The notes beneath the pieces were generated by a model. The model was not told the DNA's origin, made no database searches, and saw nothing but the letters and a program-made list of their open reading frames with translations. A stretch of DNA of 30,000 nt, from NCBI GenBank assembly GCA_019918135.1, contig WBZZ01002462.1, positions 2,501-32,500 of the forward strand, in the 5' to 3' direction. Below, piece by piece: positions 8,677 to 16,554 of this stretch; positions within the stretch are counted from its first letter, which is position 1; every line of letters starts with the position of its first letter. The position numbers were made by a program, and so were the translations under genes. This DNA is from Paulinella micropora (Eukaryota > Cercozoa > Imbricatea > Euglyphida > Paulinellidae).

Positions 8677-8688
8677 AAGACAAGTGAT

Positions 8689-9345
8689 ATGAGCACACTT
8701 CAAATTGTTAAACTTTTTATGAAATACTTAAGCAGACCAAAATCAAAGCGAGCACCAAAGTGAAAAGAAGACTTGCGAAAAGTCCAGAGTTTGTCGGAGA
8801 TTGAGCAAAATACTAGAACCGCCATTAATGACCACTTAGACAAACTCAAAAAGGAGAAATACGAAAAGATTGATGAGATTGACCAAAAAGAGAAAAAAGC
8901 ACGAGTTGATGCTGAAGAAGAAAAGAAGAGGCAAGAAAGAAAAGACATAGCAGATACTAAGGAAAGGCAGGATGAGTTAGCAAGGATACACCGCAATGAA
9001 CTATCCGATATCAAGGAACGACAAGAACAAAAAGCCAGAGAACTAAGAAGGGAGCAAAAACTCATAGATGATGTAAAATATGAAGAAGATAGAAAAATAG
9101 GATACATGCATTACCACCGCCACCACAATATCAATATATTATGCCACCACAGCAGGGGCAACCACAAGAACAACAGGCACAGCCAGAGGTAAAAGTTAAG
9201 CCAAATAAAGAATTTGAAGACTATAAAAAATTAATCATAAATTCTGGAGTTTTTACTCAAGCAGATATAGATAATTTGGTTCCTAGCAAAATACAAAGTA
9301 TAGCAGAAAGCATAAAACAATTTCAAGAACAAAAACTGACGAATT
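8689..9345 (+). pseudogene. Coiled-coil protein with Pro/Gln linker, broken
   Basis: The gene starts at ATG 8689 (MSTLQIVKLFMKYLSRP), 12 nt after the 40-aa peptide gene. It meets an in-frame TGA at 8761 and goes on in the same frame as a long Lys/Glu/Arg-rich coiled coil (about 8773-9100: KKEKYEKIDEIDQKEKKARV and following). Near 9110 a frameshift leads into a Pro/Gln-rich linker (LPPPPQYQYIMPPQQGQPQE) and a C-terminal helical segment (NKEFEDYKKLIINSGVFTQA). After about 9340 the open frame only mirrors capsid codons, so the true stop seems to be lost. I recognise the architecture from PLV gene clusters but not a function. A structural or scaffold role is plausible. Confidence 0.6.
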
Positions 9346-10375
9346 CTTTCACCCTGCGAGCGGTTCATCTTAATAACATAGTTCTGTTGGTTTGTTTGAA
9401 GACTTTGTTTCCAAGCGATAGGATACTCAATCTTAAATGGAAAGCCTTCACCCGCAATCTTTTGCTGGGCACCGAGGATGACATTTGGGTCAGTCTCAAC
9501 AGCAAGGAATAGATTTAGGTTAGAGGCGATAGCACCAGAGGTTGTAGCTGCAGCACCAGCAGAGATAGCACTCGCATCAGTACCATAGAATGAAGAGCGG
9601 TTGGTTTCAGCCCACACAATACGCAAATCAAAAATTTCATTAAATCCGATAGTCTTATCCAGTTCAAAAATAGTACCAAACAGCATACCCAAAGGAAACT
9701 TAACATTAATAACAGGGGTGGGAAAATTGCCAGTTCCTCCTTCAAAATACTTAGCCTCCTCGAAAGGAACATTTACCAAACTATAATTTCCAGCAGTGCT
9801 ATCAGCGAGAGCGGTATCATCGTGGCGACGGGCATTAACAAGTGGCACTTTGTAATATCCTTGAACTGCACCCTTAAGACCTGCAACATCTGCCGCATCA
9901 GTAATTGTTTTTCTTTCCGCTACGGTTCCAATTTCAACTTTTCCAGCATTACACTGTTGAAGCATAGCACCACTACCCACACCAGCACCATGATTTTCAA
10001 GTGCCATAAATTTTCATATTTAATCTCGGGTTTCCAAATCATCTTAGTGTAATTACCCACATGTTGAAGATTACACAGATACTGCCCGCTTCGGCTTCGC
10101 AATTCAATAGTTTTAATCATAGACAGACAATCCATATAGATACGATTGTAGCGACCACCAGTACCTGGGGCAGACGGAGTGTAAGTAAATCGCAACACAC
10201 TCCTCGCAAGGTTCAAAGGACGAGTAGGAATTTCAAAGGTGTTTTCCATACCACCAGCAGTAGTAAGTGCGACAGGTTGCGAGCCTTCACGGGTGGTAAG
10301 TTTAGTTAATTCATACTTACCAGTGAGCAGTTCCTTAGTCTGATGGACTAGTTCTCCTCCGTATTGGACAGGCAT
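9231..10375 (-). pseudogene. Major capsid protein (double-jelly-roll type), one frameshift
   Basis: The start is ATG 10375 (MPVQYGGELVHQTKELLTGK). Two minus-strand frames overlap and coding sense passes from the first to the second near 10008 (second frame starts MALENHGAGVGSGAMLQQ), so a single-base indel splits the gene. The N-terminal part has typical capsid features: GGMENTFEIPTRPLNLARSV, a Gly/Arg loop, and DCLSMIKTIELRSRSGQYLC. The second part has PVINVKFPLGMLFG, DLRIVWAETNRSSFYG and the late-capsid segment EYPIAWKQSLQTNQQNYVIK. The real C-terminus is near 9335 (NRSQGERIRQF). The frame then runs on to 9231 through the neighbour's 3' end. It lies directly downstream of the minor capsid gene on the same strand. 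Assignment rests on pattern and context. Confidence 0.75.
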
Positions 10376-10465
10376 TTTTTGTTTTGTTTTTGAAGTAGTG
10401 TAATTAACTAATTCATCAGAATATAGTTATAGAAAAAAATAAATAATTCTAAAATTAAATGATAT
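10376..10465 (-). promoter_or_regulatory. AT-rich spacer upstream of the major capsid gene
   Basis: About 90 A/T-rich bases separate the minor capsid stop from the major capsid ATG. It contains T-runs and TATA-like motifs, and probably holds the capsid promoter and the minor capsid 3' end. No defined motif can be assigned. Confidence 0.35.
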
Positions 10466-11278
10466 TTATCTCTTTTTCAAAAGATTGAAAAATGAATTAA
10501 ATAAACTAAAATAATTAGTTTCACGATAAACAAGTAATGTCATAACTATTCCCAAACCATTAAGATTAATGGCTTGGTCGTTTTCGTCCGTCAAGTAAAA
10601 TCTAAATACGTTGTTTGAATTAGTGGACAATGTTTTTCCGTATTCACTACCAGAGCCGTCGTAAATGACAGAACCAAAAGGAATTTCGTTGGCTGTGTAT
10701 ATTTCTTGAAGCACATGATTATCACCTTCATTCACCAAATCAGATTGAAGATACAAAGTTTTTTCACCAGTTAGAATAATTACATTTGGCGATTTAATAA
10801 AATCATTGGCAAAGAAATATGTTGAATTTCTATCAAACCCCATTACCTCGTGAATGCGGGTATCAGCATCAAATATAAACCGCGGTTGAATACCTCCGTT
10901 ATTTGAAACACTGAATGTTAATTTGCCATCCTCCGCTTCTGTGTTTGTATTGTTGCTTGAGACAACATAACTATAGTCATTCGGACTTTCTGTCGTCAGT
11001 ACCTCCGACAACTTATTTTTTAAGTTGTTCATTGTGTAGTTTCCTTCAGGTATTGTAATTAAAGCCTCATACCCGTCTTCGGATAATGTAAAAGTATTAT
11101 ATGGTGAAGCCACAGAGTAATACGATTTCTGCACATAAATATGAAGAATTTTACAATGTGTGGGGGAATCTAGTGATTTTAAGTTTATTTCGTGTGTAAA
11201 GTCGCTGTCTGTGCCAGTTATCCTATTTTTACTATTTATGTAATAGATACCAGAACTTCTTCCTCCCTTATAGTCCAT
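10466..11278 (-). CDS. Minor capsid (penton-like) protein
   Basis: This intact 270-aa frame opens MDYKGGRSSGIYYINSKNRI, a start typical of the minor capsid/penton proteins of Polintons, PLVs and virophages (single jelly roll, capsid vertices). Family-like elements follow: SDFTHEINL, the YTMNNLKNKLSEVL region, FSVSNNGGIQPRFIFDADTR, then HEVMGFDRNSTYF and a late LYLQSDLV. The C-terminal helix ends NSFFNLLKKR. Its ATG lies 6 nt after the stop of GIY-YIG endonuclease 2 and about 90 nt separate its stop from the major capsid ATG, so the three read as a minus-strand unit. Undamaged, unlike its partner capsid gene. Confidence 0.8.
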   Translation of the reverse strand: MDYKGGRSSGIYYINSKNRITGTDSDFTHEINLKSLDSPTHCKILHIYVQKSYYSVASPYNTFTLSEDGYEALITIPEGNYTMNNLKNKLSEVLTTESPNDYSYVVSSNNTNTEAEDGKLTFSVSNNGGIQPRFIFDADTRIHEVMGFDRNSTYFFANDFIKSPNVIILTGEKTLYLQSDLVNEGDNHVLQEIYTANEIPFGSVIYDGSGSEYGKTLSTNSNNVFRFYLTDENDQAINLNGLGIVMTLLVYRETNYFSLFNSFFNLLKKR

Positions 11279-11284
11279 GATATA

Positions 11285-11865
11285 TTATGCGAATAATTTT
11301 TGGATATCTTCAAAACTATATAAACTATTAATGTAATTTATATGTTGGTTTGATTTGAAGTGTGTTTCTTTTACAGAAGTTATATCCGATACATTTCCTC
11401 CACATTCACACTCAAATCTCTTTTGAAGTCTATATTCTCTATTTTTTCTTAAAAGGTTTTCTTTATTATTTTCATAATACTTTTTCCAATTGTTTGACCT
11501 GTGGTTTTTATTGTCTTTTCTATATTGAATTAAATATTCTTTTTTCTCATCAGTCCAATCTTTCCTAGTTCTTCCTGCGATACATCTATTCACACATTTC
11601 ATATTTCTTATGTATTCTCCTTCTCGCTTTTCCAATTCTATTTTGCTTTCACACTGACATAATTCTATTAATTCAATATAGGCGTCATCATATTCCAACA
11701 TTTTAAATGAAGTTGAATAATTCTTCTTATTTTGTTGATATTGTTTCATATCATACCTATGTTTAGCAATTCTTTGTGCTAATGTTTGAGTTGTTGAACC
11801 AATATAAATGTCATTTGTTTGGTGAGACCTGATAGCATAAATTTTTCCTTTTTATAGTCTGGCAT
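11285..11865 (-). pseudogene. GIY-YIG endonuclease 2, N-terminal frameshift
   Basis: The frame starts at ATG 11865 with the same 15 bases (ATGCCAGACTATAAA) as nuclease 1. After MPDYKK the coding sense moves to another frame at an A-rich run near 11848, giving KIYAIRSHQTNDIYIGSTTQ, the GIY-YIG core. The long downstream part is intact: FKMLEYDDAYIELIE with ELEKREGEYIRN (catalytic Glu region), then RCIAGRTRKDWTDEKKEY, a Lys/Asn/Tyr linker and a Cys/His end (RFECECGGNVSDITSVKETH). Unlike nuclease 1 its Arg after REGEY is kept. It sits immediately upstream of the minor capsid gene, as a mobile nuclease inserted into the capsid transcription unit would. Confidence 0.8.
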
Positions 11866-11893
11866 ATTCTTTTATATTCTTTTATATTCTTTT
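11864..11893. repeat. Three 10-bp tandem ATATTCTTTT units
   Basis: Units begin at 11864, 11874 and 11884, right at the start of the nuclease 2 gene. On the coding strand they read as repeated AAAAGAATAT and may be part of its promoter. The corresponding place in nuclease 1 lacks the array. Confidence 0.8.
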
Positions 11894-11907
11894 ATTTAAT
11901 ACATAAT

Positions 11908-12000
11908 TCAGGTATATGTATAAAAACCATACCCGTTCTGGGCTTTTAATTTTTCCGCTTCTTCTTCTTTTAAGTCTGTGAAACCGCTGGCGAATTTAAA
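11908..12000 (-). pseudogene. C-terminal fragment of an unknown PLV gene, cut at the junction
   Basis: On the minus strand about 30 codons (KFASGFTDLKEEEAEKLKAQ, then NGYGFYTYT and TGA at 11908-11910) read as a natural protein end with AT-rich codons like the rest of the provirus. Upstream of about 12,000 the frame enters the GC-richer retroelement, so the gene's 5' part is missing. I cannot tell which gene it was. It marks the right-hand break of the provirus. Confidence 0.45.
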
Positions 12001-12002
12001 CC

Positions 12003-13064
12003 TTACACCTTTTGAACGACTTTGTCCCAATGGCACGTCGGAACTGTGACAGTGCACACTTGGGATTCCCAATTGTCGGTCCAGGACAGCTCATCCGGTC
12101 TTACGACATGGGGGTGAACGTACACCTCAAGTGCCTCATGTGCGGTGGCCATCTTTTTATGATCCGTCGCTAGACTCAGCTCATAAGCCTCATAAGAGTC
12201 AGTAGCGTTAAAGGGATCAGTATCGTTCTCTTCTCCTCTTTTTACTCCATATATCACTCGCTGTGCGGCGCAATCAATCACAGCCCCCATCGTAGCCAAT
12301 TGGTCATACGATAGTAATATTGACCCGTGGTAACCGGGGACGACATAAAGGTCCATGCGGTATACTCGTGCGGATTTTAATTTAAAGGTCAGTGTGATGA
12401 TGCCCGTGATGACCGTCCGGCTACCCACTCCCTTCAGAGTGCCAGTCGAATTTTTCATATTTCCGTCCACCCAGTCCCGGTATCGATTTAAAAACTTCCG
12501 ACCGACAATATTAATATTCGCCATCGTATCATTACCAACTTTTAATACTGTCTTCAATGTTTCACAATAAAGTTCCGTATAACACAGAGCATCGGGCCTG
12601 TGTATATTGGCTGCGAGAACAAGAACTTTACGTCCCAAATTTTGGAGTCTTGTCTCTAAGTTTTTCAACTCCTCCTTCCTCTCCTCCTGCTTCACCTCAT
12701 TAACATTTTTATTATTCTGCGGTACTGGTGCATTTACTATGTGAGCGACATTGTCTTGTGGTACTTGAGTACACACATTGTCTTTTTGCTCGCCACCCGC
12801 CGCGATCGTAGACATTGAGTCTGTTCGTAATTGTTTGCTTGGCCGAGGCGATACGTCTGCCATTGGCCTCCTCGCCTTCATCGCAAGTCTCGCCTTCCTA
12901 TTTGCATCAGTTATCATTGGTAACCGTGATGTGTGAACGGGTATGAGACTACCTTGGGGCTGCAGTCTCTGTGTACCCACATCTTTGTTTTCACATAGAG
13001 GAAGCGTTGGCCCAGTCTGCACAACAGCATTAGAAAGCACTGTGACTTTAGAGTTAAACTTCAC
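12003..13064 (-). CDS. Retropepsin-like Pro region of Gag-Pro, truncated before RT
   Basis: This 353-codon frame lies in the same register as Gag, beyond a single TGA at 13098-13100. The first codon of the listed segment is GTG (13064), but the region is open right up to the TGA. Residues 1-170 are a Pro/Lys/Glu-rich linker. Residues about 172-272 resemble a retroviral-type aspartic protease: VGNDTMANINIVGRKFLNRY aligns with the D-T-G-A active-site strand but has D179-T-M181, and SILLSYDQLATMGAVIDC matches the second-half hhG...W/D-L...AVID pattern. In this family the enzyme dimerises and cuts the polyprotein. The Met for Gly may impair it. The reading frame ends at the junction with the provirus, so no RT follows. 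Confidence 0.6.
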   Translation of the reverse strand: MKFNSKVTVLSNAVVQTGPTLPLCENKDVGTQRLQPQGSLIPVHTSRLPMITDANRKARLAMKARRPMADVSPRPSKQLRTDSMSTIAAGGEQKDNVCTQVPQDNVAHIVNAPVPQNNKNVNEVKQEERKEELKNLETRLQNLGRKVLVLAANIHRPDALCYTELYCETLKTVLKVGNDTMANINIVGRKFLNRYRDWVDGNMKNSTGTLKGVGSRTVITGIITLTFKLKSARVYRMDLYVVPGYHGSILLSYDQLATMGAVIDCAAQRVIYGVKRGEENDTDPFNATDSYEAYELSLATDHKKMATAHEALEVYVHPHVVRPDELSWTDNWESQVCTVTVPTCHWDKVVQKV

Positions 13065-13097
13065 AGTCTTCTCCTTCCTCTCTTCTTCCCCCTCCAG

Positions 13098-15002
13098 TCA
13101 TTCCACCACCTCGAAACGATTACCTTGAGTAGTGTCCGGGTAGGATGACGTATCTGTTTCCGAGGCAGTGTTGTAGGCCTTTGCTCGACCGAAATTCGGG
13201 TTGGAGCTTGCCCATGAGCCTCCTCCTCCTCTTGGTGGGGGGGCTGGAGCTCGAACAGCTCTCCCTCCATAAGGGGTATATCCCCGACCTCCTCCTCTTC
13301 CTCTCTGAGGGGTTCCCTGCCACCTCGAGGCTCCTCTCCATGCTCCTCCTCCTCGTCCTCCTCCTCCTCCTCCTCGTCCTCCTGCTCCTGTTCCTCCTCC
13401 TCGCCCTCTTTGAGAGGCTTTTAAGTTCTTTTGTCTCTCCCTTTCCTCCTTCTTCTCCTTCATCCTCTTCACATAGGCAATGATTGCCTCTCGTAACTCC
13501 TCATCATCACACATATTGGCATACCAACCTTCGTTCGCAGTGGCAATCTGAAGCATATTGAAAAGGCCCGGTTCCTTGCCTTCCGTCCTGCTCAGAAAAT
13601 TTGCCCTTGCTGTTGGGTTCTGCCTATCATGATTGAAAGAGCAGTCTCTGTTCTCCATCTGTGCCTTACACTGCAAGCCCGCAAACCACCTCCAGCATGC
13701 GGTCTTCAGGTCTGGCTCTCTCTGTCTCTTCCAACCGGCAACTCTGTTTGTGTACGTGGCTTGTGCGCCAACAGGTACACCGCCTGAATGTGCCATATGT
13801 GCCTCCGTGAGCGAGTCCATGTTTGAGCATGCACTCATCACTTCTTGAAACAGTGCTGACGGAGCAACGCTTTGAACCGTTTTTTCGAACACGTGTGTCT
13901 CGAGGAAGTTCTTGGACTTCACTGAGCTAAACGTCGAGCATTGTTGTATGAGCTGAGCAAGCTTGCTCGGGTTAACTGTGTGTAACGCCGAGAAGAAATA
14001 GAGAATGATCGACTTGCGGCCATAGAATAGCCCATAGGAGGAAACTACCTCCGTAAGGGTCGCCGCCAAGCCAACAGCACTCCTCAAACTCATCGCCACT
14101 GTCTCAAAGATTTCAAATCCTATGAGAGTACCAGTGCAGAGATGCTGGTATCCATGAGATTGAAAATATGAAATGAGGGTGGCCACCGCCAGTTCACACT
14201 GAGCGTCTAGGCCTGTCACCCGGTTTCTCTTAATCTCCTCCTTCTTTCTCAAAAACTTGTACTGTGTTAGATCGAATCCCTCCGAGACTAGAGATTGGTC
14301 AAAAACAGTAACAAGAGCCTCGTATTCCTGAGTTTCGTCACAAGGAAAAGCCTTCATGCAGGCATTGATCTCTTTGAGCTTGCTCAAAAGCGAAGCATCA
14401 GAGTCTTTGTCTGAGCTCGTCTTGGCATATAGCATGAGACTTGCCACTCCTCCTTTCTTCCCCTTGAAGGCATTTATGATGTTTTGTCTGTCCTTCTTCT
14501 CCGTGTTTGTGACCACCACCGTAGTTGAGCCCGAGGGTGCAGGGGTTGGTGGGGCAGGAGCTGGTGGGGACAAATATGTCAGAGGGTGTGCCTGTGCACC
14601 ACTCACTTTTGCTTTCATTCTCTCCAGTCTCATCGTCTTCTCGAACTCCTCATTCTCTTTCGCCTTCTTCTTCTCAGATATCACCAGCTTTTGAGCATGA
14701 GTGATAAAGGCCACCAATTCAGAAGCAGATCTGAGAAAATTATATTTCTCCACATATTGGTCAACACCTGCTTTATTGGCGATCGGTGGTGCGTTACTAA
14801 GTGATTTAAGGACAGAGTGATCCTTGGTAGGAATCCATCTCTTCCATGCCTCCTTATGCAGTAACGCACCCATCAACAGTCTGATCTTGGTCAGTACTCT
14901 GTCAGTCTTCTCTACCTCCTCAATCACAGGATGAGTTTCTCCTGCTGCCTTAATGCTTCTTTCCATCTCCGTCTTCCCCTCCTCCAAGGCCTTCATTTCC
15001 AT
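13098..15002 (-). CDS. Gag-like protein with CCCH zinc finger and RGG tail
   Basis: The frame has 634 codons. Residues about 1-130 form a charged helical region. Residues 145-175 are Pro/Ala-rich (PPAPAPPTPAPSG). Residues about 180-420 are a mostly helical domain of the kind seen in Gag capsids, with no specific motif I can name. At about 434-456 lies CWRWFAGLQC...CSFNH, a Cys-x8-Cys-x8-Cys-x3-His finger, close to the CCCH RNA-binding class but with a longer second loop. A Lys/Arg-rich helix and a long Gly/Arg-rich RGG region (about 525-610) follow, suited to RNA binding. It ends FEVVE then TGA. ATG 15002 may be internal: the register is open beyond it, and the better coding frame switches just upstream. 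A Gag role is inferred from order and RNA-binding features. Confidence 0.65.
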   Translation of the reverse strand: MEMKALEEGKTEMERSIKAAGETHPVIEEVEKTDRVLTKIRLLMGALLHKEAWKRWIPTKDHSVLKSLSNAPPIANKAGVDQYVEKYNFLRSASELVAFITHAQKLVISEKKKAKENEEFEKTMRLERMKAKVSGAQAHPLTYLSPPAPAPPTPAPSGSTTVVVTNTEKKDRQNIINAFKGKKGGVASLMLYAKTSSDKDSDASLLSKLKEINACMKAFPCDETQEYEALVTVFDQSLVSEGFDLTQYKFLRKKEEIKRNRVTGLDAQCELAVATLISYFQSHGYQHLCTGTLIGFEIFETVAMSLRSAVGLAATLTEVVSSYGLFYGRKSIILYFFSALHTVNPSKLAQLIQQCSTFSSVKSKNFLETHVFEKTVQSVAPSALFQEVMSACSNMDSLTEAHMAHSGGVPVGAQATYTNRVAGWKRQREPDLKTACWRWFAGLQCKAQMENRDCSFNHDRQNPTARANFLSRTEGKEPGLFNMLQIATANEGWYANMCDDEELREAIIAYVKRMKEKKEERERQKNLKASQRGRGGGTGAGGRGGGGGGRGGGAWRGASRWQGTPQRGRGGGRGYTPYGGRAVRAPAPPPRGGGGSWASSNPNFGRAKAYNTASETDTSSYPDTTQGNRFEVVE

Positions 15003-15905
15003 CGTAAAAAATGAAATATGCCACTCGTGTTTCTCGAACCCAGAGTGTTCTTCATTTTTGTTATATCGACTGCCTCTTGACCAGTCGCGAGGAATCTGGC
15101 CATTGCTCTTGGGTTTGTGTACTGGAGGTAACCCTCACATCGTGGGCCGTATGAACGTTCCCAAATCAGGGTTTGAGTGTACCCCAAAGATAGCATCGAG
15201 TAATTCAAGGTGGGTGTGTATGTCCCCAAACTTGATATGCTGTATCTTCTTTCTCTGATCAGAGACTAGTTTGCAGAGGAGCTGTGCTGTGTTTGATAAT
15301 AGGATATAGACATCCTTTTTAGCACGACTTTTCTCTCTTCTTTGATCCTGAGGGATCCACACATAGGTATCCTTCCCTACCCCTATCTTGTTATCAAACT
15401 CTTCTTTAGAGATGTCATAGTGGTCTTGCACCCACTGTTGTTCTTCCACTGTGGTCTCCTCTCCTTCACTATGAATCAAGTCGATCATTTTTCGTCCTCC
15501 TCCTCCCGTGTGGGCAGGTGGTATGGGATTACCATATGCTCCTCCTCCTCCCATCTCTGCTTGTTCAAATCCTCCTTCATCTTCGTCTCCTCCATATCCT
15601 CCTCCTTCATCCCAGCCCTCTTCTACTCCTCCTCCTATTCCTTCTTCTCCTCCTCCTCGTCGTCCTACTCCTCCTACTCTTCCTACTCTTACTACTCTTC
15701 GTCTACTTATCTCTGATCCTCCACCTACTCCTCCTCCTTCTTCTTCTTCGTCGTCTTGTCCGCTTTCTCCTCTTCCTTCATTCAATCCTCCTCCTCCTCC
15801 TCCTTCATTCAATCCTCTTCCTCCTCCTCCTCCTCCTGCTTCTTCTTCTTCTCTTCTCTGTTCTGCCTCCATGAATTCACTCACTTCGGCGGTCTCTGTC
15901 GACAT
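14993..15905 (-). CDS. Gly/Glu-rich N-terminal part of the Gag-like protein, frame-disrupted
   Basis: From ATG 15905 (MSTETAEVSEFMEAEQRREE) the frame encodes a long low-complexity Gly/Glu/Arg region. From about residue 140 it has a more ordinary domain (EEQQWVQDHYDISKEEFDNK, then DVYILLSNTAQLLCKLVSDQ) and ends at TGA 15135. The last eight residues look unnatural. From about 15170 to 15005 a different frame gives a more protein-like continuation (RCEGYLQYTNPRAMARFLAT, GQEAVDITKMKNTLGSRNT), after which the register of the 634-codon Gag frame resumes. Two compensating indels, or separate overlapping frames, would explain this. I treat 15905-13098 as one original Gag gene. Confidence 0.5.
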
Positions 15906-16550
15906 GATGTCGTAGTAGTGATCAACAGGAGGACAGTGTCAGCTCCTATGTTTGGTTTTTGTTCGTTTGTGTTCTGTTCCTCCTTCAGTCGATTGACTAG
16001 TGAAGAGAGAAACTAATAGAGAGGGTAGAGTGAGATTCCCTGTCCTCTTTGAAACACTGTTTGTATGTTTGTTTTTGTTCGAGAAAAATAGTCTTTGAGA
16101 CTTTCTCCGATATCTTGTTCTCCTGACTCAGATTGCTTTCTCCTCCTTCTTTTCTATATTTTATCTAGTATGAGGCACTAGGACCTACACACAGATAGTA
16201 ATAGAGAAGCTAGAAAAGCTCTCCTTGAGAAGTCGACAGTCGGTCGGATAGGTTCTCAGACCTACCTTTAGAAAACGATCAGAGATTTGCAAAAATACTC
16301 TGACGTATGTGTGAGATAATGCAGATAAATACACAAACTAGAAGGGTAGAGTGTTGTGCTCCGAAGTTGTCCCTATGCTTCAACGGTTTGTGTTTTGTGT
16401 GTGTTCCTTCGCTCTTCTCAGTCCACCTCCTTCTTCTTGGTCTCTGTGTGAGAACAGCAAGAACGACAGAGAGTTTGTATCTGATGTCTCCTTGTGAGCA
16501 CACAGATATGGATTGGGCTAGAGGGTACGAGACACCTGCTTGAGACCAAT
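15906..16550. other. Non-coding leader or LTR part of the Gag-CCCH element
   Basis: About 645 bases upstream (minus strand) of the Gag ATG hold no convincing gene; short frames here have no family features. On the minus strand it is purine-rich near the ATG. It would be the 5' leader and possibly part of the 5' LTR of the element, interrupted at 16,554 by the 11.2-kb insertion. Confidence 0.4.
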
Positions 16551-16554
16551 CAAA
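16551..16554. repeat. Target-site duplication, left copy (CAAA)
   Basis: CAAA directly precedes the left LTR and recurs directly after the right LTR. If the first T of the LTR is counted as target, the duplication is CAAAT (5 bp). Both lengths are usual for Ty3/Gypsy-type integration. Confidence 0.75.

Larger units (their letters stand above)
1..12000. mobile_element. Endogenous Polinton-like virus (PLV) provirus, decayed, partial
   Basis: The AT-rich first 12 kb combines a retroviral-type integrase, an A32-like packaging ATPase, a major capsid protein, a penton-like minor capsid protein, a phage-type S74 fibre and GIY-YIG nucleases. That gene set is the known signature of Polintons/Polinton-like viruses. 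Genes sit on both strands with very short spacers and 4-nt tail-to-tail overlaps, as in compact viral genomes. Polymerase, helicase/primase and cysteine protease are not visible, so they lie left of the window or are lost. No terminal inverted repeat can be located. The right edge, at about 12,000, cuts through a reading frame and abuts a retroelement of different base composition. At least ten stops or frameshifts show that it is an old, inactive copy. Confidence 0.85.
12001..16554 (-). mobile_element. Partial retroelement with CCCH-finger Gag and retropepsin-like domain
   Basis: Three minus-strand frames in one register (15905-15135, 15002-13098, 13064-12003) encode a Gag-like protein with an RNA-binding zinc finger and RGG tail, followed by an aspartic-protease-like domain. 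This order is that of Ty3/Gypsy-like gag-pro-pol. Reverse transcriptase, RNase H and integrase are absent: the element ends at about 12,000 against provirus sequence. Its upstream flank continues past the 11.2-kb insertion at 16,555, that is, into 27,770 onward. No LTR can be recognised because only one end is present. Confidence 0.65.

Noticed and set aside
11864..11893. CRISPR-like or origin iterons in the ATATTCTTTT array
   Set aside because: Units are 10 bp with no spacers, only three copies, and lie at a gene start in a eukaryotic provirus.
15508..15915. Proline/serine-rich plus-strand frame of 135 codons and similar overlapping frames
   Set aside because: They are the antisense of the Gly/Glu/Arg low-complexity Gag region and exist only because of its composition.
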